Notes: generated from the letters alone by a model not told the origin. A DNA stretch of 64,000 bases from Chara braunii (GCA_003427395.1 BFEA01000925.1:11000-74999); one strand, 5' to 3'; numbered from the stretch's first letter, positions 1 through 9,225 are shown. Program-made: numbers and translations.

Positions 1-751
1 TTGAGAGCGTCCAAGTTCTGGCTTTCTAATCCTTGTGTCCTGTTTTTCTTTTTTTGAGCTTTGAACCTGTACGCCACTAAGTTCGGAGATCTGAGCGCTC
101 GTTTTCGTTTTCTTTAGCTCTGAGACTGTACTCTAAGGGCGACCGAGCTCGGAGTTCGGAGACCTTGTATCCTGTCGAGCTTTGAACCTGCACACCGCGA
201 GCGACTAATTTCGTAGTTCTGAGAGCTTATTTTCTTTTTCTTTGGCTTTGAAACTGTTTTCTAAGGGCGACCAAGGTCAGAGTTCGGAGTCCTGTCTTTC
301 CTTTTGAGCTTTGAACCTGTACGCCGCGAGCGACCAAGTTCCGGGTCTCGGGCCCTTGTCTCCCGATCACCCTTTAGCCATGAACCGGCGCCCCGTGAAG
401 TGACCAGTTTCGGAGTTCGGAGTACTGAGTCCCTCTTTTTGAGGTCTGAAGCCGCGGCCAGATTCGAGTGCCCGTTAGAAGTCGGCAAGACGCTCAGACA
501 GTGTCCCTCTCGGGTCTTCCATCTGTACTCTGCATTAGACTAAGCTCGAAGTTCTGCTCGAGGCCTGAGCTTCGAAGCCCGGGCTGGCGGAGGGAATCAA
601 GGACGGGAGTGGAACAAAAAGGGAAGGGATCGGTAGGAAGAGGGCGAGGCTTATCGGAAGGAGTGTCGAGGGAAGGACAAAAAAAAAAAAACAGGGGGAG
701 GGGCGAGAAACAAACGGGGAAGGGTTCGGCAGGGAAGACCAGATCCCGAGA
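1..751 (+). repeat. 5' LTR, partial (its 3' part only)
   Basis: This segment matches 18174-18925 almost base for base over its whole length, including the shared end around AGATCCCGA. It is therefore the last 750 bp of the 5' LTR. The rest of this LTR lies upstream of the window. By eye the two copies differ at roughly 5-10% of positions, which indicates an old insertion. The primer binding site follows 3 nt later. Confidence 0.9.
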
Positions 752-754
752 AAG

Positions 755-771
755 TGGCGCCGTTGCCGGGG
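755..771 (+). other. primer binding site, tRNA-Asp type
   Basis: TGGCGCCGTTGCCGGGG is the exact reverse complement of the 3' end of plant tRNA-Asp including its CCA. It sits 3 nt after the LTR end. This is the minus-strand primer site of the element and fixes the LTR/internal boundary. Confidence 0.9.
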
Positions 772-2440
772 ATGGGCTTTCTCCCACGGCTCGGCCGGCT
801 CAGTGACTACAGGGTGAGGGAGAATTGGTGTGATAGGCAGTGGCAGAAATGTTTTTTGGGGTTTTGGCATCGGGTGTTTTCGGCCTCGAGTTTTCTGGGT
901 TTCAGCATTTCTCCGGACTTTCGGCACCGGCTTTCTTTCTTCGGTCCGAGCGGCGACCTTCGTTTTCTTCGGCAACATCATTTTCATTTGGGCAGCGTCG
1001 GTGGCGGATCTATTTGGGGCTTGTTTCCGTGTGGGAGGGGTTGTTGGGCGTGTTGGGTGCTAGGGATTGGGGGTGTCGGGAATTCTCGGTTTTTGCAGGT
1101 CCGCTTCGGCCCCGCTTGCGACTTCGGCCCCACTCGCACCTTCCAAAGCTCCAGGTCAGATTCTTGTTGGGAGTGTGACATTTTTACGAGTGTTTATTTC
1201 TAAAACCGCAAATTAAGAGGGCGGGACAATTTGCTTGTGGTGTTTGAATGAGGGTAAAGAACAATCAAAGGGTGGGAAGAAGCACCATTCGGGAAAATAA
1301 AGTTATAGGATCCGCACACGGGGGTGAGAGAGTGGACGCAAGAGGGGGAGAGGAAAGGGGTGCTCGAGGGGGTCCGGGAGGGAGCCCTGTCTATTTGGGA
1401 TCCCAGGGGGTCGCCAAATATCCTCGACCCGCACGGGTTGTGGACAGCAACTACACGGAGGATCTTCTGCACGAGAGAGGCGTTCACAAGAGGGGTCTGG
1501 GGGTTCGGTTCTCGACCCACGAGGGTTGTGTGCGGGGCCCGCGAGTGAGACGCCTCCCTCTTGGGAGGGGAGTTCTCAAGCGAGGACCGTTCGGGACTTG
1601 GGGGTAAGGAGAGTGGTGTTTCGGGTTCCGGGCCAAGGGAGCGAGGTAAATACAACCGCCGTTGTGAGTGAGGGGGAGAGGGGGCTGCCCCGGGGAGAAG
1701 AGGTGAGAGATACGTGGGGCGCCTTGGACGAAGGATCGGAGGACGGGTCTTGGGTGGACCGGTGCCTTGCCGATTCTTGGACTCGGACCTAGGGGTTTAT
1801 TGGGATTACGAGAATGAATATTGAAGGAACCACGAACAACAAGGTACGTATGAGTATCTGCTCAACCTGAGAGACTCTTCCTAAATCTCTGCTTCTCCCA
1901 CCCTTTTTTTTCGGATGCCCCGATTGAATTTCGTGATTCCAAGAGAGAAAAGAGTCAGCCGGAGGCGAGGAAGGACGAAGGGAACGAAGTGAGAAGGGTT
2001 CACGATGAGGAGAATGGGGAAGGGAAATAGATAGGTCAGTGATCACCGATTGATAGGCGGATCAAGTCCTGGGACCCGGATAATTCCACACTTGAGGTGG
2101 GTCGAGTAGAGGCGTGGTTCCGGTTAGGCTAACTTAGGACTAGGGGTCGGTTCAATGAGGGACATAGGGCGCGGGTATGTGACTACGGTCCGACTCCGGA
2201 GGAAGGGTTGCCACCTTTCTTCGGGGATAACCTGTGCTCGCGGCTAGTCCTTATTCCTGGAAGTGGGAGGACCTCTCGGCATGGGAGGACAGGAAGGTAG
2301 CCGAGTGAGACGGCGTTCCTTCTCTGGTCCATTTGATCCTACTAGGCTCACAGGCACCTTCTTCTTGCAGGGTAAGGGTGGTCTTTCGAGTGGCCAAATA
2401 GAGAAGAAGGACGAAAATTCTCTCTTGTTGATTAGGGTGA
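772..2440 (+). other. long untranslated leader of the LTR element
   Basis: About 1.7 kb lies between the primer site and the first recognisable accessory ORF. Open frames in this stretch are short, low in complexity and unlike any family I recognise. The packaging signal and any splice donor would be expected here, but I cannot point to either. Confidence 0.5.
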
Positions 2441-2784
2441 ATGAGCCTAGCTGCGGTCCCAGAATGGATTAGCGTAAGAAGCTACAGTGGGGTCAATGTG
2501 TGGTGTTATACATTCCGCCTATGGACGGAAGTCTTTGATGTGGCCCTCTATGTAGAAGAGGGGCAAGACCAGGGAGAGAATTTCCTCCGCGGATGGGAGG
2601 CGGCGGTTAACGAGTCCCGGGGGCTAGAGGTGAGCTGCGAGTGTACAGATTCAATTACTTCTACTCCTTAGGGTATCCTAGGGGTGGCCGATCTGCGCCG
2701 GTGATTCCGGACGCCTATCTCGACGGGTCAGATGGCTGGAGAGTATTCGTAGCAATTATAGAAGAAATAGTGGGGCGCCTATGA
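2441..2784 (+). pseudogene. accessory module A, copy 1 (frameshifted)
   Basis: First of three tandem copies of a roughly 115-125 aa module of unknown function. It starts ATG AGC like copy 2. It carries the module's signatures: G-V-N-V-WCY, then ALYVEEG, then a C-terminal block with FYSLGY and IPDAYLDGSDGW. The first half is open from 2441. After about 2630 the homologous reading moves to another frame, which ends at TGA 2782-2784, so the copy has one frameshift. Its stop overlaps the ATG of copy 2 (ATGA at 2781-2784). No known domain is recognised. The position between LTR and gag suggests an element-encoded accessory protein. Confidence 0.65.
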
Positions 2785-3158
2785 GCTGGGGGGTTCTAGA
2801 GTTTGAACCTTCAGGCATTAGCGTGGGGAACCGTGGTGGTGTAAACTTATGGTGCTACAACTTTTACCTATGGACAGGAGATTTCGATATAGCACTTTAC
2901 GTGGAAGAAGGGACATACAGCGGGGAAGCTTTCCTGAGTAGTTGGGAAGAAGCGGTTGGCCAAGCACATATAGAAAGGGAGCTTTTGGGGGGGTACGGGA
3001 TCCGGTATTTCTATACTCTGGGGTGCTGCACCTTTCGACGAGGGGAGCAACCCGCCCCGGTTATACCGGAAGCTTACCTGGATGGGTCGGACAGGTGGAG
3101 AGTGTTAGTCTCGATCACAGAGGAGATAGTGGAGAACATATCAGCTTGGGGGTTTTAG
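2781..3158 (+). CDS. accessory module A, copy 2 (intact, 125 aa)
   Basis: The only uninterrupted copy of module A. WCY lies at residues 24-26, LYVEEG at 39-44, RYFYTLG near 74-80 and IPEAYLDGSD near 94-103. There is no signal peptide or membrane segment. The alternation of aromatic/hydrophobic and acidic residues suggests a compact beta-rich fold, but this is inference. The ATG overlaps the stop of copy 1 in an ATGA. Copies 1 and 3 share the signatures in the same order, so this is a conserved tandemly duplicated protein module and not a chance ORF. Function unknown. Confidence 0.7.
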   Translation: MSWGVLEFEPSGISVGNRGGVNLWCYNFYLWTGDFDIALYVEEGTYSGEAFLSSWEEAVGQAHIERELLGGYGIRYFYTLGCCTFRRGEQPAPVIPEAYLDGSDRWRVLVSITEEIVENISAWGF

Positions 3159-3514
3159 AGTTTGAGCCAGGGGGCATCAGCGTGGGTGACTGTGGGGGAG
3201 TAGATGTGTGGTGCTACAAGTTCTTCCTGTGGACCGGGGATTGGGACATCGCCCTCTACGTTGAAGAGGGAATGGATCTAGGACAAGTCTTTCTTAGTAG
3301 TTGGGAGGAGGTTGTAGGCCTTGCGAAATTGGAGAAGGAACTTCTGGGGGCCTACGAGGCCCGGTATTTCTATACCCTTGGTTACCGTACTTACCGAAGA
3401 GGTGAGCGGCCGGCTCCGATCATACCGGAGGCCTACCTCGATGGGTCCGACGGGTGGAAGGTATTGATAGAGATCGTTAAGAAGGTGGTGCGAAGCCGGG
3501 AAGGGCATGGTTAG
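3137..3514 (+). CDS. accessory module A, copy 3
   Basis: Third tandem copy, with WCYKFFLW, ALYVEEG, RYFYTLGY, RRGERPAP and IPEAYLDGSDGW in the same order as copy 2. The position matching the ATG AGC start of copy 2 reads ATA TCA here, so the ancestral start looks lost. The frame is open upstream to 2942. The stop TAG (3512-3514) overlaps the ATG at 3507 of the next ORF by 8 nt. The copy is clearly homologous to copy 2, with conserved motif spacing. Function unknown; element accessory protein by position. Confidence 0.6.
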   Translation, partial: HISLGVLEFEPGGISVGDCGGVDVWCYKFFLWTGDWDIALYVEEGMDLGQVFLSSWEEVVGLAKLEKELLGAYEARYFYTLGYRTYRRGERPAPIIPEAYLDGSDGWKVLIEIVKKVVRSREGHG

Positions 3515-4187
3515 GATTGTAGAAGCGGGGGAAGACGGCAGAGTGAAAATAGAGAAGGCAGACCTTCTCAAAGATCGCGAGTGCTTTAGCATTCCTTTAG
3601 ATCATCGTACTGAGAGATACCTAGCAGGATGTGAGAGAGGGGTAAAACTTGAGAAGGGGGTTTTCCTCTAGGCACGGTTCGCAGTGGGCATTTGGGAAGG
3701 AGATTAGTAGACTAGGAACAGACCTAGGAACGGGAGGAAGGCCCGACGAGCGGCGGTTTGTGCCGAGGGCACGATCTATCTAAGTCGGGAGGCGTGGGTC
3801 AAGTACGTCACCCACTGAGCCTTAGGGTGGTATCGAGAGGACCACTGGGAGATACGAGCGGGACCTATCCTAAGGCGGATCTTCGAGGAAGTGCCCCTTC
3901 AGCATAGCCTGTCGTTCCGCTTACGGGTGACTTGCGCTAGGGACGAGGAATACCCTTGAGCCACGGGTTGCGTGCGGGCTATCTTTCCTACTTACGTTTT
4001 CAGAAGAGTGTGTGGAGGAGGGGTTGAGTACGAGAAAGTAGTGAAGTCTATTCGGCGAGAGAGAAGGAGGGGCCTGTCCTTTTGCTCACTTCACTGGTTC
4101 TATTCCTATTGCGTGGACAACCCTGTCGTGTACGGGATTAGGGCAGATCGGATCAGGGAAAGGATCTCTCTTGAGTCGGAGAGATGA
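3507..4187 (+). pseudogene. accessory module B, copy 1 (degenerate)
   Basis: Begins ATG GTT AGG (MVR..), like later B copies, and reads about 54 codons with a GEDG..V..IE pattern matching the intact copy at 4910, then meets a stop near 3670. Homologous stretches continue in broken form: IYLSREAWVKYV near 3775, then an open segment 3972-4187 with SLHWFYSYCVDNP, the module's C-terminal Leu-x-x-(Leu/Phe)-Tyr-x-x-Cys-x-Asp signature. At least three in-frame stops disrupt it. Its start overlaps the stop of module A copy 3 by 8 nt. Confidence 0.6.
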
Positions 4188-4245
4188 GGGCGGACGGGAC
4201 TACCGATACCAAAGGGTGTTTGGGGTGCGTCAAAGGGTGGAATGA

Positions 4246-4887
4246 ATGGTTCTATTTGACCGGGGCGTTGGTAGGTTCGTTGAGTCTCCCCTAGACAAAC
4301 AAGGTGTGTGTAGCCTGGTCCCGAGCAACGGAAGAATCCCCGATTGGAGAAGGTTAGAAGGAGGGGAGATTACGGATGGAGGTAATTTCGTGTGGATAGA
4401 ATCGGAAGAGGTTGAGGAAAGAACGGCTGAGGTACGGCTTAAGATCACCTCGGTGATCTTCGTTAAGCCGGAGGCTTGGTCGAAGATTGTTGTACCCCTG
4501 GTCTTGGGCCAAGGGGGTGGGTCGGAATCGTTGATCATTGAGGCTAGAGAAGTCAGGAGAAGGTGGATAGATAGGGTCGGAAAGGAAATTGAGTTTGAGG
4601 CATTGGAAACCGAGAGGTTCGCCAGGGCAGGCGAACTCCCAAGGGCAACTTACCCTGTGATCGTGTGGGTCCCAAACTTTGTGTTCTTGAGAGAGAGTGA
4701 GGGAAGAGTGGTGAGACTCCTAGAGAGGGGAGGGAGTTTGGGATTACCCTTTGGGGCCCTGTGGACGCTGTACACGCATTGCATCGATCAGGGTATCCCT
4801 CCACGCGGGAAGCTTTGGGGTATTTTTAGGAGATGGGGGTCGCTAGAAATACCTTTTAGTCTCTCACTCGAAAGATACTGCCGGTGA
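4246..4887 (+). CDS. accessory module B, copy 2 (213 aa)
   Basis: Intact ORF starting MVLF. The order of features is shared with the copies at 4910 and 5635: a Gly-Gly...FVWIE strand near 39-53, an ITSVIFVKPEAW block near 67-78, AGELPRA at 128-134, a short SEGRVVRLLE helix, and ALWTLYTHCIDQG at 171-183 followed by PPRGKLWGIF. No signal peptide or TM segment, and no domain I recognise. Lies 58 bp after copy 1 and 22 bp before copy 3. The conserved Cys-x-Asp in the C-terminal helix could be structural or catalytic; that is a guess. Function unknown. Confidence 0.7.
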   Translation: MVLFDRGVGRFVESPLDKQGVCSLVPSNGRIPDWRRLEGGEITDGGNFVWIESEEVEERTAEVRLKITSVIFVKPEAWSKIVVPLVLGQGGGSESLIIEAREVRRRWIDRVGKEIEFEALETERFARAGELPRATYPVIVWVPNFVFLRESEGRVVRLLERGGSLGLPFGALWTLYTHCIDQGIPPRGKLWGIFRRWGSLEIPFSLSLERYCR

Positions 4888-4909
4888 GTTTTCAAAACGA
4901 CGTTGGTAG

Positions 4910-5638
4910 ATGGTGAGATTTTTGCTCGGTGAAAACGGGGTGGTAGAGGCAATAGAGGCTAGTGACGCGGGTAAAGTCTTGATTCCGGGTGACCCTCGCA
5001 TGACTCCTTACTGGATGAGCATTGAGAAAGGCGGAGTCATCAGAGAAGGGGCCTACGTGTGGGTTCGAGGTCGCAGGCTCACTTGGAAGGAAGGGGTGCA
5101 AAGAGGAGGCCCGCCGGACCTCGGTCGTTTCCTAGAGATTCGGGTTACGATCTTCCTCAACGAGGAGACGTGGACTGAAGTTTGGAGAGGATTGGTAACA
5201 GGCCGAGAGACCCATACGGAGTATCGTGAGTCCGCGAGGCTGTTAGCAACGAACCTGGTGGTAAGTGATTACCAGGAAGGGACTTTCGAGTCGTGGTCGC
5301 TAGTGTCATTCGCCGAACCCGGCGAGGTCCCTCGTGCGTCCGGGGCCCTCCACGCGAACTTACCCCAATTCTTGACAAACTCATTCTTAAGAGACCCGGA
5401 GGAAAGAATAGTGGCGGTACTAAGAGCGGCTCGGGAGTCCGGAGTGCGGACTAGGGAATTGTTCTGGCTCTACACGTGGTGCGTGGACGCTGGGGTTCCC
5501 CCAAGAAGAGAGTTATCCGCTATATTCGGGAGATTGAGAGAGTTTGAGGGGATCCGAGCGCACGTCGCGGACGTCCCGTACGCCCGCCTCTTCGGGGAAG
5601 AGCAGGTGGCTAACCGGCATGGGTACGAAGCCCGATGA
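4910..5638 (+). CDS. accessory module B, copy 3 (242 aa)
   Basis: Intact ORF starting MVRFLLGENG. Signatures are GGVIREGAYVWV near 41-52, IRVTIFLNEETW near 77-88, EPGEVPRA at 136-143, DPEERIVAVLRAA near 162-174 and ELFWLYTWCVDAG at 183-195, then PPRRELSAIFGRL. This is the clearest reference copy of module B because every motif is present. Its TGA (5636-5638) overlaps the ATG at 5635 of the next copy in an ATGA. Charged, soluble, no membrane segment. Function unknown. Confidence 0.7.
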   Translation: MVRFLLGENGVVEAIEASDAGKVLIPGDPRMTPYWMSIEKGGVIREGAYVWVRGRRLTWKEGVQRGGPPDLGRFLEIRVTIFLNEETWTEVWRGLVTGRETHTEYRESARLLATNLVVSDYQEGTFESWSLVSFAEPGEVPRASGALHANLPQFLTNSFLRDPEERIVAVLRAARESGVRTRELFWLYTWCVDAGVPPRRELSAIFGRLREFEGIRAHVADVPYARLFGEEQVANRHGYEAR

Positions 5639-6381
5639 TAAGGGGGGTTCCCAGGACTCTTTGGGCCTCAGTAGAGCTTGTGAGTGAGGAAGGGGAAATT
5701 GTCCAAGTCTCCTTGCCCAAGGAAAGCCGGAGGGACCCAAAAAGGGTCATTTGGAAGGAAGTGGCGGAGGTACACCGAGGGAGAGCATTTGTTCGGGCGA
5801 CGGTGAGCAGCGGGGAAGGGTTGGTGGTCGGAGAGGCCACAGTGTTCCTTTCTAAGGAAGGGTTTCTAGAAGTGGTCCGCAGTTTGAAATTAAGAGAGGA
5901 CCCGCTTATAGACGCACCAACGATTCAGAAGCGTTTAGAAAAGCTTGTGGAGGAAGCAAGCCCTCGGGAGGAATACCCTAGGGTCTGCCGAGTAACATAC
6001 GCAGGTTGGGAAGAGATACCTAGGTTTTTCCACAGTGACCCCATCGGAGTCCCTCGATTCATTCTTGAGCGGATATATCCCTCGGAAGCGGTCCGGAAGG
6101 CGGTGGGACGTAGGATCGCAATCCAGAGCCAATTTCGGTTCACAAGGTCGGACCTACATTCCCTATTGACCTGGTGCCTTCAGAGTCCATACGAGGATAA
6201 TTGGTCATCACTCGAGGGTCTGGGCTATGCCTTTGAGGGTTGGGGCCAACACACAAGGGTCTCAACCGTCACCTGGAGATACCTGGGAAGAATCTGTGAG
6301 GCAGGGTTAGAAGGATTAAACACGTCAGATCTCATACGGATAGCGATAGCATGTCGACGGAGGAATTTGAGGCATGAGTGA
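5635..6381 (+). CDS. accessory module B, copy 4 (248 aa)
   Basis: Intact ORF starting MIRG, translationally overlapping copy 3 (ATGA). It keeps the family order: RAFVRATV near 50-57, ATVFLSKEGF near 68-77, REEYPR near 111-116, a VPRFILERIYPSEAVRKAV helix near 139-157 and DLHSLLTWCLQSP at 173-185, followed by a longer tail with GRICEAGLEGL. The Asp of the usual C-x-D is replaced (CLQ). It is the closest relative of the reversed fragment at 7210-7551. Its stop overlaps the next start at 6374 by 8 nt. Confidence 0.7.
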   Translation: MIRGVPRTLWASVELVSEEGEIVQVSLPKESRRDPKRVIWKEVAEVHRGRAFVRATVSSGEGLVVGEATVFLSKEGFLEVVRSLKLREDPLIDAPTIQKRLEKLVEEASPREEYPRVCRVTYAGWEEIPRFFHSDPIGVPRFILERIYPSEAVRKAVGRRIAIQSQFRFTRSDLHSLLTWCLQSPYEDNWSSLEGLGYAFEGWGQHTRVSTVTWRYLGRICEAGLEGLNTSDLIRIAIACRRRNLRHE

Positions 6382-6664
6382 GCCCAACGGCGGTGAACTG
6401 GTGGGTTTAGAAAGGGTTAGAGCGGAGTTATACCGAATATTGGCCCTTTGCTGGGAAGAAGAAAGGAGGTCGGGGCCGGGGGCCTTGCGAAGGATCAAGA
6501 CGTTAGAAGAAACCACTATAAAAGTGTTAGATGACTTAAAAGAGAGCTACTCTCCAGAAGAGAGGAGGCATGAGAGTCACCTACACTTCGAGCTTGATAA
6601 ATTGGGAGTTGGAGACAAGGGACGACGACCCTTAGGTAGAGATAGTAGGAGGAGCGGATCTTAG
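6374..6664 (+). CDS. hypothetical helical protein of the accessory array
   Basis: 96-aa ORF whose ATG (6374) overlaps the stop of module B copy 4 (6379-6381) by 8 nt (ATGAGTGA). The sequence is rich in Leu, Glu, Arg and Lys and is predicted by eye to be helical, with a LYRILALCWEEE stretch faintly like the C-terminal helix of module B. The last 20 residues are Arg/Gly-rich and may be out of the true frame. No family recognised. Confidence 0.45.
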   Translation: MSEPNGGELVGLERVRAELYRILALCWEEERRSGPGALRRIKTLEETTIKVLDDLKESYSPEERRHESHLHFELDKLGVGDKGRRPLGRDSRRSGS

Positions 6665-6686
6665 CCCGAACCTTGGTGAGGACCGC

Positions 6687-7046
6687 GTGGTTAGAGCCGA
6701 GAAGAGCTTCCTCGTCGAGGTCCGACGACTGGCCTTGTGGAAAAGGAGGTCCTGGACTACCTTGGGGAGTTTTTCCATCACTATTAGGGGGGCAGGAAGG
6801 GTACGGTTCTCTAGAACGTGGAGAGAACACTTGTCAGAGGCCGAGAGAAGGTTCGAAGTGAACTCTAGGTGGCTTGGAAACCCTCTCGAGGCCAGGGTGC
6901 ACCTAGTGGAGGCGCACTTCTAGGACAGGTCGAGTGAGTACGAGCAGGCGTTGCACCGAACGATTCTCGAGCAAGGCGAAGACTCTCGAGGAAGGTGTGA
7001 GGACTCGCTCTTGGAGGCGGCGGAGAGATTGGGTCAGGTACGGTAA
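6687..7046 (+). pseudogene. accessory module B-like relic without ATG
   Basis: The position of an expected MVR start reads GTG GTT AGA here, so the initiator appears mutated. The frame continues about 78 codons with FSITIRGAGRVRFSRTW, resembling the ATVFLSKEGF region of module B. It stops at TAG 6921-6923, then stays open in the same frame to TAA 7044-7046 through a charged helical segment. Interpreted as a decayed, diverged B copy. Similarity is by eye only. Confidence 0.4.
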
Positions 7047-7054
7047 GCCGACCA

Positions 7055-7309
7055 ATGATTAGGTACGAAAGGGGGGACCCTATACGAACCTTGCAACGGG
7101 CCTGGAAGACGGGATCTAGGTATGGAGTGACCCTCCCTAGAGTTGAGGAAGAAGGGGAGGTCTCCACAGAATTCTTCAAAATATACGGACAAGAAACACT
7201 GGTCCGTTTCTTGATAGTCTCGCTGGACGGTACCCGCACAATCTTCAGGTCCGAGATGCCCCGAATCCCTTCTTGCACACACCGCCTAATTAGGTCTCTA
7301 TCCACCTAG
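7055..7309 (+). CDS. accessory module B-like N-terminal fragment
   Basis: 84-aa ORF beginning ATG ATT AGG (MIR), as copy 4 does. It contains a TLVRFLIVSLDGTRTIF strand that could match the RAFVRATV..ATVFL part of module B. It lacks the C-terminal half. The following sequence instead reads as a module B C-terminus on the opposite strand (7210-7551). Likely the N-terminal part of a copy whose distal half was inverted. The last 30 or so codons may only be the complement of that reversed piece. Confidence 0.4.
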   Translation: MIRYERGDPIRTLQRAWKTGSRYGVTLPRVEEEGEVSTEFFKIYGQETLVRFLIVSLDGTRTIFRSEMPRIPSCTHRLIRSLST

Positions 7310-7551
7310 CCAGCCTGTCTGGAGAACAGGGGTTTGATGAAATCTCCTACCAAAGCCCACCACTCAAAATCCGTGAGCTCTAGGGACTCCCAACACAGGG
7401 TGAATAGCTCGTGCCCCTTTTCCTCCCCCAGGGGAAATTTTTCAATTACTGGTCCTCTAGCTTGGACTTTCCTCACTGCGGCGACGTCGGGGTAGAGCAA
7501 TCGGTAGACCCAAGCAGGGACCTCCCAAATAGAAAATATTCTCTTTTTATT
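7210..7551 (-). pseudogene. accessory module B, C-terminal half in reverse orientation
   Basis: On the minus strand the frame from 7551 down reads WEVPAWVYRLLYPDVAAVRKV, then HELFTLCWESLELTDFEWWAL, then a TAG (7304-7306), then RRCVQEGIRGISDL. This matches copy 4 in order: VPRFILERIYPSEAVRKAV, DLHSLLTWCLQSPYEDNW, GRICEAGLEGL..SDL. The conserved AVRK, LxTxCW and C-x(2,3)-G-[LI]-x-G-[LI] spacing makes chance similarity unlikely. It lies immediately before gag. No in-frame ATG is seen, so it is a relic or an inverted segment, not an obvious antisense gene. Confidence 0.55.
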
Positions 7552-7567
7552 CTATTTATCAAATCAA

Positions 7568-9127
7568 ATGACTCTAGCGAGGAGAGCAACTGAGAATTGG
7601 TGCATGGAAAGTGTGGTGGAGCACGGGGTACTCCTATCTCCCAAGACAGCCGCTATGGGACGAGCCGAGGAAGACGCTGAGTTAGGAGCAAGGCTGAGCA
7701 AAACGGTTGAAGGAGTGACCGAACGGGTAGAGGTTATGGGCAGGGCCCTAAGAAGCCAGGAAGAACCCATCGAGAAAAAAGCTATGGAACTGCGCGTGAG
7801 CTCGGATGAGCGTTTGCATCGAGAACTGGAACCACGTGTCCCTATGAGAGAAAGGGTGGCCGAAGCCACAAGGGGCTTCCCCGTCGAAACCCAATGGGCG
7901 GACCACGTGGAAGAGAGAATCGACGAGGGGCAGGAGTGCCCTCATGACAGGGCTGGGTGCTGGGCACCTAGGAGGAGCGAGGAAGGTGACCCAAGGAGGA
8001 CGGAACTTGGGGACGAGCGGTTTATCGAAATTGGGGGAGGACCGCGAAGATGGACGAGCAGGGAGGTCGGTCCCGCTTGGATACGAGAAGAGGCGGTAGG
8101 CAGGAATATGGGAGGACCCGGGGATATCTGGAGAGGAGCCAGGGCCCCGAAAACCGTGCACTAGGAACGAGAGGACCCGGGTTATGGGGGTCGCAGGGAG
8201 GAGGAAGTGTGGGGGTCTCCGAGATATCGACCCCGAATGGAAGATCTGGACCCTTCCTGGTACAAACCTTACGACCCAGCGCTAGATGGTCCGGCCGACT
8301 GGCCTTACTGCCGTCGATATGACGACCGTCGAGTCCCTTATTACGATGTGAACTTGGGGCTAGAATCGCTCTATTTGAACGGAAGGGATGTGACCAGATT
8401 CGTGGAGAAATGAGAGAGTTATGCCTACTGCAAGAAGTTTTCAGAGAAGGAGTGGATCGACCACTTCATTCAACATTCGGACCCGGAGTTGGACCAGGCC
8501 ATTAGGGCTGTATACCCGACGGATGGTAGGTGGAAGATGTTCAAAAGCAGCCTGCCTAGGGTTTTTGCGTGCGACGATATGATCCCCACGATAGAGGGGC
8601 TGTGTCGCGTGGCGAGAGGAGAGCAAGAGAGCCTAGTGGCTTTTATCCAACGGTTCAAACGCTTGTCCCAGGCCTTAGTGGATAGAGGAATGCTTTCGGA
8701 GGTCGACACGTGTCTAATGTTCATGTTGCACCTGCCCGAGGAAAAGAGGAGGGAGGTCCTCGAGAAGGCCCCTAGGGACTCCGCTAATTTTGAAAGGGTC
8801 GCCGAAGTAGTCTTCACCGGAGGGGGTGTAGACGTACAGGAATATATGAAGGAGAGTCAGGACATGGCCCTCCGGAGTATGCACTCCCAAAAGACAGACG
8901 GACCTCGTGGGAATGAGAGGCAGCCTCCGGGGCCTCCCGTCCAGCGCTGGGGAGGAGGACCCCCGGGTTGGCGGAACGAACCGGGCAATCAAGTGAGCTG
9001 GAGGACCGATCGAGATGACGGGGTAGTCGGGCCTCGGAATGGGGGAGTTCTCGGTGGAAGGACGCAAGGGATGGAAGATGGGGAGACCCTCCCCAACCTA
9101 GGCCCATGGGTGCCCGACCGGAGGTGA
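7568..9127 (+). pseudogene. gag: gag (capsid) of the Ty3/gypsy element, interrupted
   Basis: Structural polyprotein forming the retrotransposon particle. One frame runs from ATG 7568 with in-frame stops at 8162-8164 (TAG) and 8411-8413 (TGA). The N-terminal 120 residues are charged and coiled-coil-like. From about 8390 the retrotransposon Gag domain is visible: EKEWIDHFIQHSD, VYPTDGRWKMFKSSL, then an RGEQESLVAFIQRFKRLSQAL helix and FMLHLPEEKRREVL. A Gly/Pro/Arg-rich tail follows. The frame is then lost near 9100, so the zinc knuckle lies in another frame. Identified by order and by this domain; no translation product can be intact. Confidence 0.8.
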
Positions 9128-9225
9128 GTCAGACTAGAACGTCACCGCCTCATGGGCCTCCCGCGGCGACAGGGGCGGCACCTAAGGTTGCTTCCCGCCC
9201 TAACAACCCACCGCCTCGAAGTGGG

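Noticed and set aside
304-1203. several overlapping ORFs at the left end
   Set aside because: They lie in the LTR and leader, overlap on both strands, and the matching region of the 3' LTR carries different stops.
7568-8161. minus-strand 137-codon frame opposite gag
   Set aside because: Shadow of the gag frame, which has a recognisable continuation.
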